This document shows, piece after piece, positions 13,201 through 23,419 of a DNA stretch of 64,000 bases. The translations under genes were made by a program, and so were the position numbers. Each line of letters starts with the position of its first letter. Position 1 is the first letter of the stretch. Source of the DNA: Epiperipatus broadwayi. Lineage: Eukaryota > Onychophora > Udeonychophora > Euonychophora > Peripatidae. Under the pieces are notes generated by a model. The model was not told the origin of the DNA, ran no database searches, and was given only the letters and a program-made list of their open reading frames with translations. The DNA lies in NCBI GenBank assembly GCA_028023455.1, contig JAQFVV010006313.1:477519-541518 (forward strand), written 5' to 3'.

Positions 13201-14640
13201 CTGAAGGAATATTCAAATGCAATATTTAATTCTGGTTAGTAATTAAAAAATACTCATATTTTAAAATTATACGTATGGATAAAATTTGTATCATAACTTA
13301 AGTTAGCATTAAGTTAAATGTAAGATGGTAAATGTAACTTCTGATAACTGGCCTATAATTAGAATAGGTTATCCCATTAAAGACCATAAATAAAGTAAAT
13401 GTATTAGAAATAAATTTAATATTTTGCGTGTTGCATATGATGGGATTAATCATTTAAAAAAAAAAATAGTTAGTCAATAATTTTGAATAAAAGCTTCTAC
13501 AAGGTTACCAAAATTTAATAAACAATGTATTGTTAATGAAATGTACTTTTAGTTAATCAAACCATATGATTGCATACAGGAGAAGTAGTAATCTCTAGTC
13601 CATAACCAAAAAGAGTATACAGATTAATATCAGTTATATTTTATATTTTTGTATTACTATGGGATTATTGAATAAATGTTCATATATATATATTTTTTTT
13701 GTGATAATAATAAATTATAGTCTTGTTAAAATTTGTTGTAGATTCATTTTTTTTTGTTTTTATATGCTAAATATAAGTGTTTGCACAATATTTGCAAAAC
13801 CTTTTCTTGAGTCCGAAATCATTCCAAATTCTTAAAAAAAAAAAAAAAAAACTTAATATACCAGATAAATAAAGTTAAGCAGATCGGAATATGTCATTAT
13901 ATTTTAGTTTAATGATAATTATTTATGGAGTTGAAAACTTAAGACTAAACATTCACCTTTGTATAAAAAAAAAAAAAAAAAAAATGAATTTATTCCCAAA
14001 CCATTAACTTTGGTTGCACATTATTCCATTCCCATTTAGTTAAATTGTCTAAGTAATAAATCTTAGTTATATTATTGTGTTGTCATGGATGATGGAAGGA
14101 CACAAAAAGCACCCTTGCCTTTTTATTATTCTGACTGAGATTCTGAAAAAAAAAAAAAAAAAAGCTGTGTTATTCAAAATTAAACGTCATTATTGTATAG
14201 AATTATCATCTCTTTAAATAAAATAGCAGTTGATATGAGAGATGAAGACACATTGAATTTAAGTAAAATAAATGTTTCCTATAGCCGACCAGAATGCCAG
14301 TCATATTCGACAACACAATACTGCCGAGCATTTCCTTACATGAAACAAAGAACCCTGAGACTAATATTATTATAATTATTCTTTAAATTAATAAGTGATC
14401 AATTATTGTTGTTATTACAATCGTGGCATGTCTTAAGAGAATTGAATGTACAATTGTATTATATGAAAAGTATTTTAGATCATATTGGAAATTAATGGAT
14501 ATGTTGCTTTATTTTGGTTGCCTTAACAACAACCAGAAAAATTAGTGTCCTAGGTGCAAATAAATAAATAAGATAAATAAATAAACTAAACTAATAAAAA
14601 TATTAGAAATAAAATAAATAAATTTCTAATATAATAATTA
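10300..14640. other. AT-rich stretch, no gene recognised
   Basis: Reading frames are short (60-63 codons at most, for example 11098-11280, 11932-12048 and 14193-14375) and match no family I know. The region has several poly(A) runs of 13-20 (near 12340, 13830, 13967 and 14145), typical of old retroposon tails or simple slippage. 12760-13200 has a slightly higher GC content. Confidence 0.6.
13078..13085 (+). promoter_or_regulatory. Possible TATA box, context unknown
   Basis: AGTATAAATAGTGCG lies in a somewhat less AT-rich stretch and resembles an LTR core promoter. I found no paired LTR, primer-binding site or ORF, so it is weakly supported. Confidence 0.2.
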
Positions 14641-14674
14641 AAAAAAAAAATACTGGGTTAGAATATATATATAT

Positions 14675-14750
14675 CAGCGTTTCTCAATCTTTGGGTTGCG
14701 ATCCAATATTGGATCATATTAAATATTTAATGGGTCGCGAATAATGCACA
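14675..14750 (+). mobile_element. hAT-like DNA transposon end
   Basis: CAGCGTTTCTCAATC, TTTGGGTTGCGATCC and, further in, GGGTCGCGAATAATG have the character of hAT-superfamily termini (CAG(T/C)G-TTTCTCAA-type ends with GGGTCGCGA-like subterminal sequence). The end lies directly against a short TA tract, which could supply a target duplication. I did not find the opposite end or a transposase, so this is a fragment or a MITE with one lost end. Confidence 0.45.
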
Positions 14751-14989
14751 AATAAATAAAAACAAAAATATATTTTAGCAAAAATCTTTTTTTTTACATT
14801 TTAACAAAATGTGTTGAGCTTTTAAATTAAAAATATGTAGTTTAACTTTAACACAACTTTTAACTTAAAAATTATTTGTTCCTTATAAATATTATCAAAT
14901 TCAACCGAATATATACCTATAAACACTACCATGCTGATGTAAAATATCTTTTAATTTATATAATAAACATTTGGGTTACAGAACTATTT

Positions 14990-15279
14990 CAATTAAGTCT
15001 ATTAGGTCGGGCGTGCATATTTAATATAGATTTTTAGAAATGGCTGAGATAGCTCTGCTTTTTAATCTTAATATCAGTAATTTAAAAATCAATTTACAAT
15101 AAAATATATAGGCTTGTGTTAGTTTGCTTTTTGGCTGTTATTGTTTTAGACAACTCTAAATAAAATGATCCAAAATACAAAAAAGTTATCCATTTTCTTA
15201 CTGCAAAAAGTTATTGTACTTGACAGCTAATGAGTCATTCAATTATTATATAAAATTGAATTGGTAAATTTTACATGGC

Positions 15280-15290
<11 letters not shown>
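14990..15290 (-). repeat. Repeat X, copy 3
   Basis: On the minus strand it matches copies 1 and 2 (AATTTACCAATTC, TTTTGCAGTAAGAA, AACAATAACAGCCA, ACTGATATTAAG in order). It adjoins the outer (TA)n of P2, just as copies 1 and 2 adjoin the outer (TA)n of P1. Confidence 0.55.
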
Positions 15291-15313
<23 letters not shown>

Positions 15314-15320
15314 GCCATGT
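15273..15320. repeat. (TA)n between 12-bp inverted repeats
   Basis: ACATGGCATTAT (15273-15284) and its reverse complement (15309-15320) enclose pure TA. A second TA tract follows to 15380. Confidence 0.9.
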
Positions 15321-15326
15321 ATATAT

Positions 15327-15330
<4 letters not shown>

Positions 15331-15380
<50 letters not shown>
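15331..15380. repeat. (TA)n microsatellite, left edge of palindrome P2
   Basis: About 50 bases of pure TA immediately before the P2 arm sequence AAAAGTTCGCAAATAAAA. Confidence 0.95.
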
Positions 15381-15382
<2 letters not shown>

Positions 15383-15762
15383 AAAAGAATAAAAGTTCGC
15401 AAATAAAACTTCCTTTTTAAGAATTAAAAATTGAAAATTAAAATTCAATACTAAACTCATATATATAAAATCGCACAGATGAAAAAAAAATATTAAAATA
15501 AAACTTTATTAACAATAGAAAAGGTATTTTAAAAACAAAAACTTAAAAAGATTTAGAGATAAAAATATATCTTTAATTTTGGAAAACTCATTAAGTAATC
15601 AGAAAATGGGAATGATTATTTTAATTAGTCAATGTAAACTATCGGTCAGATAGGAAAACAATAGAAACTAGTAGCTATTGAATGAAAAACAATGGAATCG
15701 GACCTCAGCAAAAGGACCATCACATCGTCGTGATGTAATGTCCACTGGATCTGAAAGGCTAC

Positions 15763-15770
15763 TATAAAAA
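15763..15770 (+). promoter_or_regulatory. TATA-box-like core promoter of U3
   Basis: GGCTACTATAAAAAGTGAG. The opposite arm has GGATACTATAAAAAGAGA on the minus strand in the matching place. About 110 bases downstream, ATGAAACATCAC resembles the U1 and U4 start with one base missing, which would break the frame. Confidence 0.45.
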
Positions 15771-16285
15771 GTGAGTGGAATAATGGATTATGGGGGCATG
15801 TGGCTGTTGTGTTAGTGTGGAGTTGAAGGAGAAGGGATTGAAAAGATGCACTCTTCAATCCCTTCAGTGGTTATAAAAAAAATGAAACATCACTTTTTTT
15901 ATACTGAGGACAACAGGATTTAATGTGGATTCTAAATGGCATGCAATGGATAAAGAGGAACGTTTTAAAAATCATAAGAACTTTAAAAACATTTTGAACC
16001 ACTAAGAACTTTAAAATATAAACTTTCTCAGTATTTAATTTATAAGAAATAGAATCCTATCTGACCAACGTTATTTATTAATTAGTTATAATTTTACTTA
16101 ATGTATTTCTTTTGTAAAATCATTTCCATTTATTTATTTATTTGTTCTTTAAGTTTTATTATGATTTCTGTTTTTTATTAAACTAGTTATATAAATGTTA
16201 AGTTTAAGTCAGGCGTGAATGGCTATATAGATTTGTAAAGTTATATATATAAGTTTAAGGGAGGGTAATCTTAGGTTATTCATGT

Positions 16286-16640
16286 CGTAGTTGAATTAGC
16301 TCAATGGATTAGATATATTTGTGTAATTAGTAGATGTAGTATGAGATCCGCTATGGGAAGGATTGCATATATATGCCACACAACTTCTGTTTGCCTATGG
16401 ATGGGTTTGTAAGTCGGCAAAGGATCGCAGTCTATTCCTATGGAGTTTTTGTTTATTGTCCTACTCGCCAACAAATGTAGCATTCCTGTTGGTGGAGAGA
16501 CAATGTCTTTTCTAACTCTACTCACTGTTCAGATGTACATTCCTGACATTATAGTATTTTGTGTGGTCGTATTTTCATGCTACATTGAATACATAAATGT
16601 ATCAGATGGATTGGCGCCAGTTTGACTGCGAACTTTTGGC
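16286..16640 (+). repeat. Block A: repeated segment with tRNA-like head and conserved ORF
   Basis: It opens with GAATTAGCTCAATGGATTAG, like a pol III A box, and ~45 bases later has AGTATGAGATCC, close to a B box (GGTTCGANNCC). It then contains a 61-codon ORF (16440-16625) beginning MEFLF and ending YIEYINVSDGLAPV. The inverted copy at 24951-25136 encodes MEFLF at its start and SCYIEYINVSDGLMQV at its end, with the middle out of register. This could be a tRNA-derived SINE or a captured coding fragment. I cannot assign a protein family. Confidence 0.4.
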
Positions 16641-17583
16641 CTAAAGTTAACTAAGGGAAAGAATATTTTCTTTTCAAATGCAAATCTATGTAGTCTATTC
16701 ATCCTCGACACTCTAAATAAAAATGCATTAAATTTAGGTTGGGTATAGATGCTTGCATGGGTTCGTTACTGGTTAATTATGTTTTTGGTTTTCATATTTG
16801 ATCAAAATATATAGACATTTGGTAAATACTGATACCTTACAGTGAGTATCTAAGATGTATTTATGTTGGATGTCTTTTAAGTTATTGGTGTCTTGTGGCA
16901 TCTTATGAAGAATGCTATTGGGTTCTTATAAATTTCCCTCTACAATTGATGTTATCAATGATTTTGTATTTTGATCAGTTATGTTTATTTTGAAATGTTT
17001 TTAACCATGTAATCTATGTAACCGATCTATACTCAATATTATAAAACAAACTTTCATAAATCCATCTGTGTGAACTTAATTAAAATGTAAACTTATAATA
17101 TTATAAAAATTAAAATGTAAATTTAAATTCTAAAATCAAATTAAAATTTAAAATAAACATACTAAAGTAAAAATGATAAATTTTATATATATGTGCGTAA
17201 ATAAATGTTTGTATGTTAATTACTGGCAGTGGCTTAATTTATTCTTTTTTTAAAATAATCTTAGATAAAAATTTATTGTAAATATAAATCTCTGCTGTTC
17301 AACTGAGCTAGTGACAATGGGCTAACGACCGGAATCAAAATATACAAAATAAATATTTTTTTTAACTTACGTATCTGCCTACTATATAAATTTTTCTAGG
17401 TTCAAATGCCTAGATGGTGCCCTGTAGTGGAGATGACATTAAGCTACCTTTCTCCAGATTGTTATAATATATATATATATAAGAAAATTAAGACATACCA
17501 TGTGACTTAATTTATTAAGCTTGTATTACAAATGTTATATAATGAGCATGCCAATAGCTCCTAACAAGCTTTTCAGAATACAC

Positions 17584-17750
17584 CTATCCTCAGACTGGTT
17601 TCTAGATCTGCTTTCAGCAGATTTTCTACTTAATAGTTAACCAGTAGATAAAGTGATGGCTGGATGTGGTGTTTTGAATCTAATGTTTAAATATCCTAAT
17701 GTGTCACTGATGAAAGTCAGAGCTAGAAACTGGTCTGAGGATAGGAATAT
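17584..17750. repeat. Inverted repeat pair with hammerhead-like sequence
   Basis: CCTATCCTCAGACTGGTTTC at 17584-17603 and its near reverse complement at 17727-17746 face each other. The right copy forms a hammerhead-like fold (17692-17743); the left copy keeps GAAAC-CA-GTC on the minus strand but has CTGCTGA instead of CTGATGA. Confidence 0.7.
17692..17743 (+). ncRNA. Hammerhead-ribozyme-like motif, PLE type
   Basis: Core CTGATGA at 17707-17713 and GAAA at 17726-17729. Helix III is minimal: GAAAC-TG-GTC, with C735 as the cleavage-site base. Helix I pairs TCA (17704-17706) with TGA (17736-17738) and, after an internal loop, TATCC (17692-17696) with GGATA (17739-17743). Helix II is weak: only AG with CT across AAGTCAGAGCTA. 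The core and helix I fit the type I hammerheads with tiny helix III known from Penelope-like elements. The weak helix II suggests decay. Confidence 0.5.
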
Positions 17751-17761
17751 TAATAAAATCT

Positions 17762-17763
<2 letters not shown>

Positions 17764-17806
<43 letters not shown>
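17764..17806. repeat. (TA)n microsatellite
   Basis: Pure TA just after the hammerhead-like repeat pair. Confidence 0.95.
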
Positions 17807-17809
<3 letters not shown>

Positions 17810-18708
17810 GTAATATAAAATGCATCAATTCAGGAGTAATGGAAGTCTCTCAGAATGCTATAATTAAACTGCATTGTAATGCATTATACCTCATATGTAA
17901 TAGCACATGAAAATTAACTTCTTTCAATTGCAGCCTGATGATGAGCAAAAAATGGCATTGTGATCATCAATTATACATTTGCAGAGGCATATTTGCAGCC
18001 TGTATTCAATTTTTTTGACACAATGTTCACAAAAATTAGACTTTTTTATGAATATCAAAATTACTATAACTATAATATGTAGTAATTTCAACAACAAAAT
18101 GTATTTGTATATACCTTAGGTCTGGCGGATTGGTCAGTATGTTGTTTTCTTACTTAAATATAATTTATTCTCTCAAGTTATATTATCTTTCAATGGCTAA
18201 AATAAAAAAGAAACAGTTTAACTTTGAAGAGCAAATATTGATAAGGATATTTTTAAGTTATAATATAAATTTGTAAAGATGAATTTGAAAATATGATTTT
18301 AAATTCGATGGCAGAAATATTCACAAGATAAAATCAAGAACTGTTCATTTTACTATCCTTAAAAAAATTTAATTTATCTTAATAATAATAAACATAATAT
18401 ATATGGTGTGTATTAATAGCAAATCTTTCTGAAGTGATGACAATTTCCCAGCATATCGTATATTTTGCTTATTGGCAGTAATTAATTATACTTAATAAAA
18501 AATGGAATTGAGATCATTGTCAAAAAGTTTACATATCGAAATAGACATTTAAATTATTTTATTATATTTTTAAAATAAAGTCGAAACTCATATAGATATT
18601 AAAATACAAACATCATTACTTTGCATGAAATTTCGCAACAATTATTTTTCTTTTGTGCCATCCTTGTTGGGATGGTTATGTATCTTATGGCATACAATAA
18701 TACAGTAG

Positions 18709-18760
18709 TGTGGGTGCATGAATATATATATATATATATATATATATTCATGCACCTATT
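18709..18760. repeat. (TA)n between inverted repeats
   Basis: GGTGCATGAATATA and TATATTCATGCACC enclose the TA run. The right half borders the 3' end of the Penelope-like element below. Confidence 0.9.
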
Positions 18761-20960
18761 ATTCTTATTCAATGTCTTTATTTCTTCAAAGTTATATATG
18801 TAATCTTATAATTAAATATTAATAAATCCAATATCCAACTATATGTAAGATACAACTTTAAAAAAAAAAAAAACTTATCCACTTAGGAGCGCTTTGACTG
18901 TCTTTGTTGTCTTTGTCAACTAACACTTTCAAAGCTATTCTTCCCAGAATTCCATGATTTTTACATTTGCTGCCTGTTTATTTAGACTTGCTTATATTTA
19001 TATATTAATATAGCTTCCTTTATTTTCCTTTTATTATTGTTTCATTCAATTTGCAATATTTTTACACTATTATAATTCAAATTAAAACAATATCTACATA
19101 ATCTATTATAGGCATAAAAAACTAATGCTGAAACATTGTCATTTCCATTACAATTTGTTTTCATTTTTGAACCATTTTTAATAACAGCAAGTGTTCTTTA
19201 GTTCTTTTATCCAATGTACATTCTAATCCCCCAATATATCCACTGCAACACTTACATCTCCATTTATAAATGATGCAATTTTTATTTTAAAATGAGGTTT
19301 TATATTTTGAATTATTTATTTATTTGTTTAATGCAGGAGAATCATAAAATGCAATATCACATACATCTTTATAAATTTCCCTTATAAATTTTACTTGTTT
19401 GTTTTGAAATATATGGTATGGATATCAATATTTTTTTATTAGCAATAAAATTGATCTTATTAACATTTTTATTATTATATTTACTATTAAAATGTTTAAT
19501 AGTATTATATATAAGATTATAATCATAGCCAACATTTAACAATTCATTCAAAAACATTTCAATATTTTGTCTTTATCTGATGAACACTTACAAAGATTGT
19601 TATTTCTAAATAAAAGGAACTTCAAACCTGCTATTTTATGTGACTTTGGCACTCTTGGTTTATATGGAATGTAACCACTTTTTGCTATTGGTTTAATCAT
19701 CATACAGTAATCTAGCTGCATGAATTTCTTGTTATCTCAAGATAAAGAAACTGAACACATATTAACAATCTTATTTGATCTATTTTAAGCCATCTAAACT
19801 ACTTAATTTTCTAAGCAATTCTTTAATAATATTTGGCTTGTCACATACAAATACAGCATTCACATTTCAATAATATACAGTGATATACTTTTGATAATAC
19901 TCCTTTTTTAATATAAATTATTCATATGTAGAAATTACAAAATTACATACTTGAGTGACTGCAGGTAGACCCATTGCCAAACCATTATCCATTCTATAAA
20001 ATTCATTATTAAAAAACACACAAATGTTTTTATCAATAAAACTTAAGTCTCACCTATAAATCTTATTATTTTCTCATTAACATTTTTTAAATTTAAGGCA
20101 TTAGAAATAATTTTAATAGACGCAATTTGATCAAGCAATCCATACATCTCACACCTAAAGTACATATGATGTCATTATTATCAATAAAACATCACAAATT
20201 GTATCAACAAAATCAAATGATGAACATATTGTATATTTATCAAACCCAAGGATTTCCTGAAGCATGTTTTCCACTATTTGACATGTTTAATAATAAAATG
20301 TCCCTCCCCATTTCATGATTAAACCTAATGGTTCTTTACCTTTATGTAGTTTTATATTTGAAAAAAATCTTTGGACATATTGCAGCAGAATAATAAATCT
20401 TATAGTATATGCACTATTGACAATCACATTATTTTTCACTTTTGTAAATGTAATTAATAAATTTAATATGCAAATTTTCTATTTTTATCAAATTTTTAAA
20501 CTTAAGAGTATTCATTAGAGAAATTACTTTATCATCATAATCAGATTTTAGCATTACACACATTCTTAGTCCTTTATCTTCCTTTATAAAAACTAGATTA
20601 TTATTAGGTATATATTTTTTAATTTAGATATTTGTATGTTCCAATCATAACTCATTGTATAATTGAAAGACTTTGTCTTTAACTTTTTACTAAACCTTTA
20701 CCAACTTCTGAATCACATTTAATTATGCTTAAGGAGTTTTCTAACATTGATTTCAATTCTAGATCACTATCTTCCCATTCACCAGCAATACATTTTGCAC
20801 CCAGATTTAACATAAACATTTGTTCAAAACTAAGATTCACATTTGATAAATTAACATAATTGTTATCTTGAGACTGGCCTTTGAAGCATTTGTCATACAA
20901 AAAGTTATTTTTTTATAAAATTTCATATTTTTTCATGATATTGATTAAATAACATTTGAC
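18760..20960 (-). mobile_element. Penelope-like retroelement 1, degenerate
   Basis: On the minus strand, with many stops and frameshifts, the Penelope order is readable. The N-terminal segment VNLSNVNLSFEQ is at ~20790-20840. VMLKSDYDDKVISL is at ~20520-20560. RT motif B, DNGLAMGLP, is at ~19965-19995. A decayed motif C, NAVFVCDKPN, is at ~19840-19870. A GIY-YIG nuclease remnant, IYKWRCKCCSGYIG then LDKRTKEH, is at ~19195-19270. PLEs encode this RT plus GIY-YIG pair and lack LTR integrase. The 3' end (18760-18960) recurs at 22490-22700 and, inverted, at 23210-23400, so at least three related copies exist here. Confidence 0.8.
20679..20900 (-). pseudogene. PLE 1 N-terminal coding fragment
   Basis: A 73-codon open stretch containing VNLSNVNLSFEQMFMLN followed by an acidic, Lys-rich tail. 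In PLE polyproteins a V-N-L-S...L-S...E...L segment lies ahead of the fingers of the reverse transcriptase, which matches its place at the 5' side of PLE 1. It is a piece of the same broken ORF, not a separate gene. Confidence 0.55.
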
Positions 20961-21091
20961 AGTTATTTTTAAAATTAAAGCAGTCATCTCAGTTATGCAT
21001 ATCAATTAAGTACAGGAGATTTGAACTCAGATATATACTATCTCATACAACTGATACACATGACAACACACATGTAGAAAAGATAAATAAT

Positions 21092-21137
21092 CACCAATAT
21101 ACATATTTTGTGCTAAACCAGCACTCATCAGTTGGTC
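21092..21137 (-). ncRNA. Hammerhead ribozyme module, GAAA changed to AAAA
   Basis: On the minus strand: ACCAA, CTGATGA, helix II GTGCT-GGTTT-AGCAC (five perfect pairs with the canonical G-C closing pair), AAAA in place of GAAA, ATATGTAT helix III and TTGGT pairing back to ACCAA. This is the best-preserved helix II in the window. The core G is lost, which would be expected to abolish cleavage. Confidence 0.7.
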
Positions 21138-21164
21138 CAGATTATCATCTCTGACATATATCTG

Positions 21165-21210
21165 GACCAACTGATGAGTGCTAGTTTGACATGAATTGTA
21201 TATATTGGTG
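21165..21210 (+). ncRNA. Decayed hammerhead module
   Basis: ACCAA, CTGATGA and GTGCT are intact. The 3' side of helix II reads GACAT and the core reads GAAT instead of GAAA. TTGGT closes helix I. Confidence 0.55.
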
Positions 21211-21645
21211 ATTATTTATCTTTTCTATGTGTGAATGGTCATGTGAATTAGTTGTATGAGATAGTGTAAATAGATGGAGAGTGCTTGAAACACTCAGTTC
21301 AAATTCTCTAAACTTACACTTAAGCTCCAGGTTTGTGAAGAGTTCCTGGTTTTCAAATATTTGCATATCAATTATATAATTTAAACTTTTTAAATATTGC
21401 CTTTTTCAAATATCAAATATTTACACTCTGAATCTATACTCACAGTCTAATCTTTTTATACAACATATAATATTTTCCACCAACTTGCAAGACTTATTAG
21501 CTTTTATTTGCCAACAATTTGGATATACTTTTAACATTCTTCAGTTATATAAAAACTGCAATGTACATTTTAAGATGATTATTTCGAAAGTTATATTTCT
21601 CTATTCTTTAATAATCCATGTTTCATTTCTCATATTAAGTTCCAT

Positions 21646-21648
<3 letters not shown>

Positions 21649-21713
<65 letters not shown>
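21649..21713. repeat. (TA)n microsatellite
   Basis: About 65 bases of pure TA. Confidence 0.95.
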
Positions 21714-21720
<7 letters not shown>

Positions 21721-21751
21721 CCATTAATTAAAAACAATATTGTAATTATAA

Positions 21752-21941
21752 TTGAAATAATATTTTTAACGGTTTATAAACAATTACAAACAATCTTAAA
21801 ATCCTCAGAAGTACTTTTAGTTACTTAACCTGCCTCAACTGCCATCGCAGTTGAGGCAGGTGCCAGAAAGTAAACCAAAGTACTTCTTGTGGATTTTAAG
21901 ATTATTTGTAATTATAAACCGTTAAAAAATATTATTTTAAT
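21752..21941. repeat. Palindrome abutting the assembly gap
   Basis: Arms of about 90 bases face each other around CATC (~21841-21844). CCTGCCTCAACTGC and GCAGTTGAGGCAGG form the perfect tip. AACGGTTTATAA and its complement lie near the base. The right arm ends in the N run. Confidence 0.9.
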
Positions 21942-22441
21942 NNNNNNNNNNNNNNNNNNNNNNNNNNNNNNNNNNNNNNNNNNNNNNNNNNNNNNNNNNN
22001 NNNNNNNNNNNNNNNNNNNNNNNNNNNNNNNNNNNNNNNNNNNNNNNNNNNNNNNNNNNNNNNNNNNNNNNNNNNNNNNNNNNNNNNNNNNNNNNNNNNN
22101 NNNNNNNNNNNNNNNNNNNNNNNNNNNNNNNNNNNNNNNNNNNNNNNNNNNNNNNNNNNNNNNNNNNNNNNNNNNNNNNNNNNNNNNNNNNNNNNNNNNN
22201 NNNNNNNNNNNNNNNNNNNNNNNNNNNNNNNNNNNNNNNNNNNNNNNNNNNNNNNNNNNNNNNNNNNNNNNNNNNNNNNNNNNNNNNNNNNNNNNNNNNN
22301 NNNNNNNNNNNNNNNNNNNNNNNNNNNNNNNNNNNNNNNNNNNNNNNNNNNNNNNNNNNNNNNNNNNNNNNNNNNNNNNNNNNNNNNNNNNNNNNNNNNN
22401 NNNNNNNNNNNNNNNNNNNNNNNNNNNNNNNNNNNNNNNNN
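21942..22441. other. Assembly gap, exactly 500 N
   Basis: The round size suggests a placeholder, so the true distance is unknown. After the gap, ATTTCAATA could continue the right arm of the preceding palindrome, since the left arm has ATTGAAAT in the matching place. Confidence 1.
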
Positions 22442-22456
22442 ATTTCAATAAGAATT

Positions 22457-22482
22457 ATATATATATATATATATATATATAA
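22457..22482. repeat. Short (TA)n
   Basis: TA run between AATAAGAAT and ATTCTTATT, again a TA tract inside a small inverted repeat. Confidence 0.85.
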
Positions 22483-22484
22483 TG

Positions 22485-23410
22485 ATATTCTTATTTAATG
22501 TGTGTATTTCTTCAAAATTATAAATGTAATCTTATAATTAAATATTAATAAATACAGTATACAAATATATGCATAGTGCAATTAAAAAAACTTTTATACA
22601 CTTAGCAGCACTTTTGACTATGACTATCTTCATAGTCTTAATCAACTATCACTTTCAAAAGCTAATCTTCCCAAATTCCATGATTTTTGCATAATACTAT
22701 TAAAAATTTTATTAGGAAATATAATAATAAAAATGTTAATAATAAGGTTGGGTCTACTGGTAATAAAAATATCAGTACCATATATTTCAAATGAACAAGT
22801 AATGTTTATACGGGAAAATTATAAAAATATATGTGATATTGCATTTTATGCATCTTTTGCATTAAACAGATTAATAAATAATTCAAAAGGTGCAATCTCA
22901 TTTTAAAATAAAAATTGCATTATTTATAAAGAAGATGTAATTGTGGCAGAGGATATAAGTGATCAAGATGTATATTAAAAAAAAAAAAATAAAGAGCACT
23001 TGTTATTAAGAAGGGTTCAAAAAATAAAATAAAAATTGTAATGGAAATGATAATGTTTCAGCAATAGTTTTTATGACTATAATAGATTATGTGGATATGG
23101 TTTTCATTTGAATTATAATAATGTAAAAATACTACAAATTAAAAAAAAAACAATAAATAGAAAATAAAGTAAGCCATGTTAATATATAAATATAAGCAAG
23201 ATTTAATAAAAAGACGGGCTGCAAATGTAAAAATTACATAATTGTGGAAATGTTAGCCTTTTAATGTGGTAGTTGACAAAGACTATGAAGATAGTCAAAA
23301 GTTCTCCTAGTGGCTAAAAGTGTTTTTTAAAGTTGTAATTTACATATGTTAGAATACTGTATTTATTAATATTTAATTATAAGATTACATATATACATAG
23401 CCTCTTTTAT
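22485..23410 (+). mobile_element. Penelope-like retroelement 2, 3' part with inverted terminal copies
   Basis: 22490-22700 repeats the 3' end of PLE 1 in the same orientation. 23210-23400 is that sequence inverted (ATTTATTAATATTTAATTAT and AGTCAAAAGT landmarks). Between them the plus strand encodes KYNNKNVN, PYISN and IYK followed by a decayed GIY-YIG segment, matching PLE 1. The piece is therefore a plus-strand PLE 3' half bounded by inverted copies of its own terminal region. Such inverted terminal repeats are known for PLE insertions. Stops and poly(A) expansions show it is dead. Confidence 0.65.
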
Positions 23411-23419
23411 TTTATGTTT

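Larger units (their letters stand above)
15385..17490 (+). repeat. Palindrome P2, left outer arm (unit U3)
   Basis: Inverted and diverged relative to ~24480-26545. Anchors: AGTTCGCAAATAAAA and TCGCACAGATG at 15394-15485 match 26420-26535 on the other strand; a TATA box at 15763 matches one at 26075-26082 (minus); blocks A (16286-16720), B (16735-17075) and C (17160-17450) have counterparts at 25290-24860, 25645-25375 and 24760-24540. The order differs: here A-B-C, in the right arm B-A-C. Confidence 0.7.
20985..21330. repeat. Fold-back ribozyme repeat at the centre of P2
   Basis: The two halves are inverted copies of the 3' half of the 463-bp repeat seen at 57374-58299. Left half (minus): 20985-21145. 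Right half (plus): 21160-21330. Both carry GAAAAGATAAATAATCACC or its complement and a hammerhead-like module. Arm homology continues outward past TTTGAACT (about 21010 and 21299). Confidence 0.8.

Noticed and set aside
16440-16625. Possible Cys-loop receptor M2 segment in the block A ORF (IPVGGETMSFLTLL)
   Set aside because: The resemblance is short and absent from the second copy; not enough to name a family.
17935-17985. Another CTGATGA motif (CCTGATGATGAGC) as a hammerhead
   Set aside because: No GAAA follows and helix II does not pair convincingly.
21889-22482. Long ORFs on both strands across the gap
   Set aside because: They consist almost entirely of undetermined bases.
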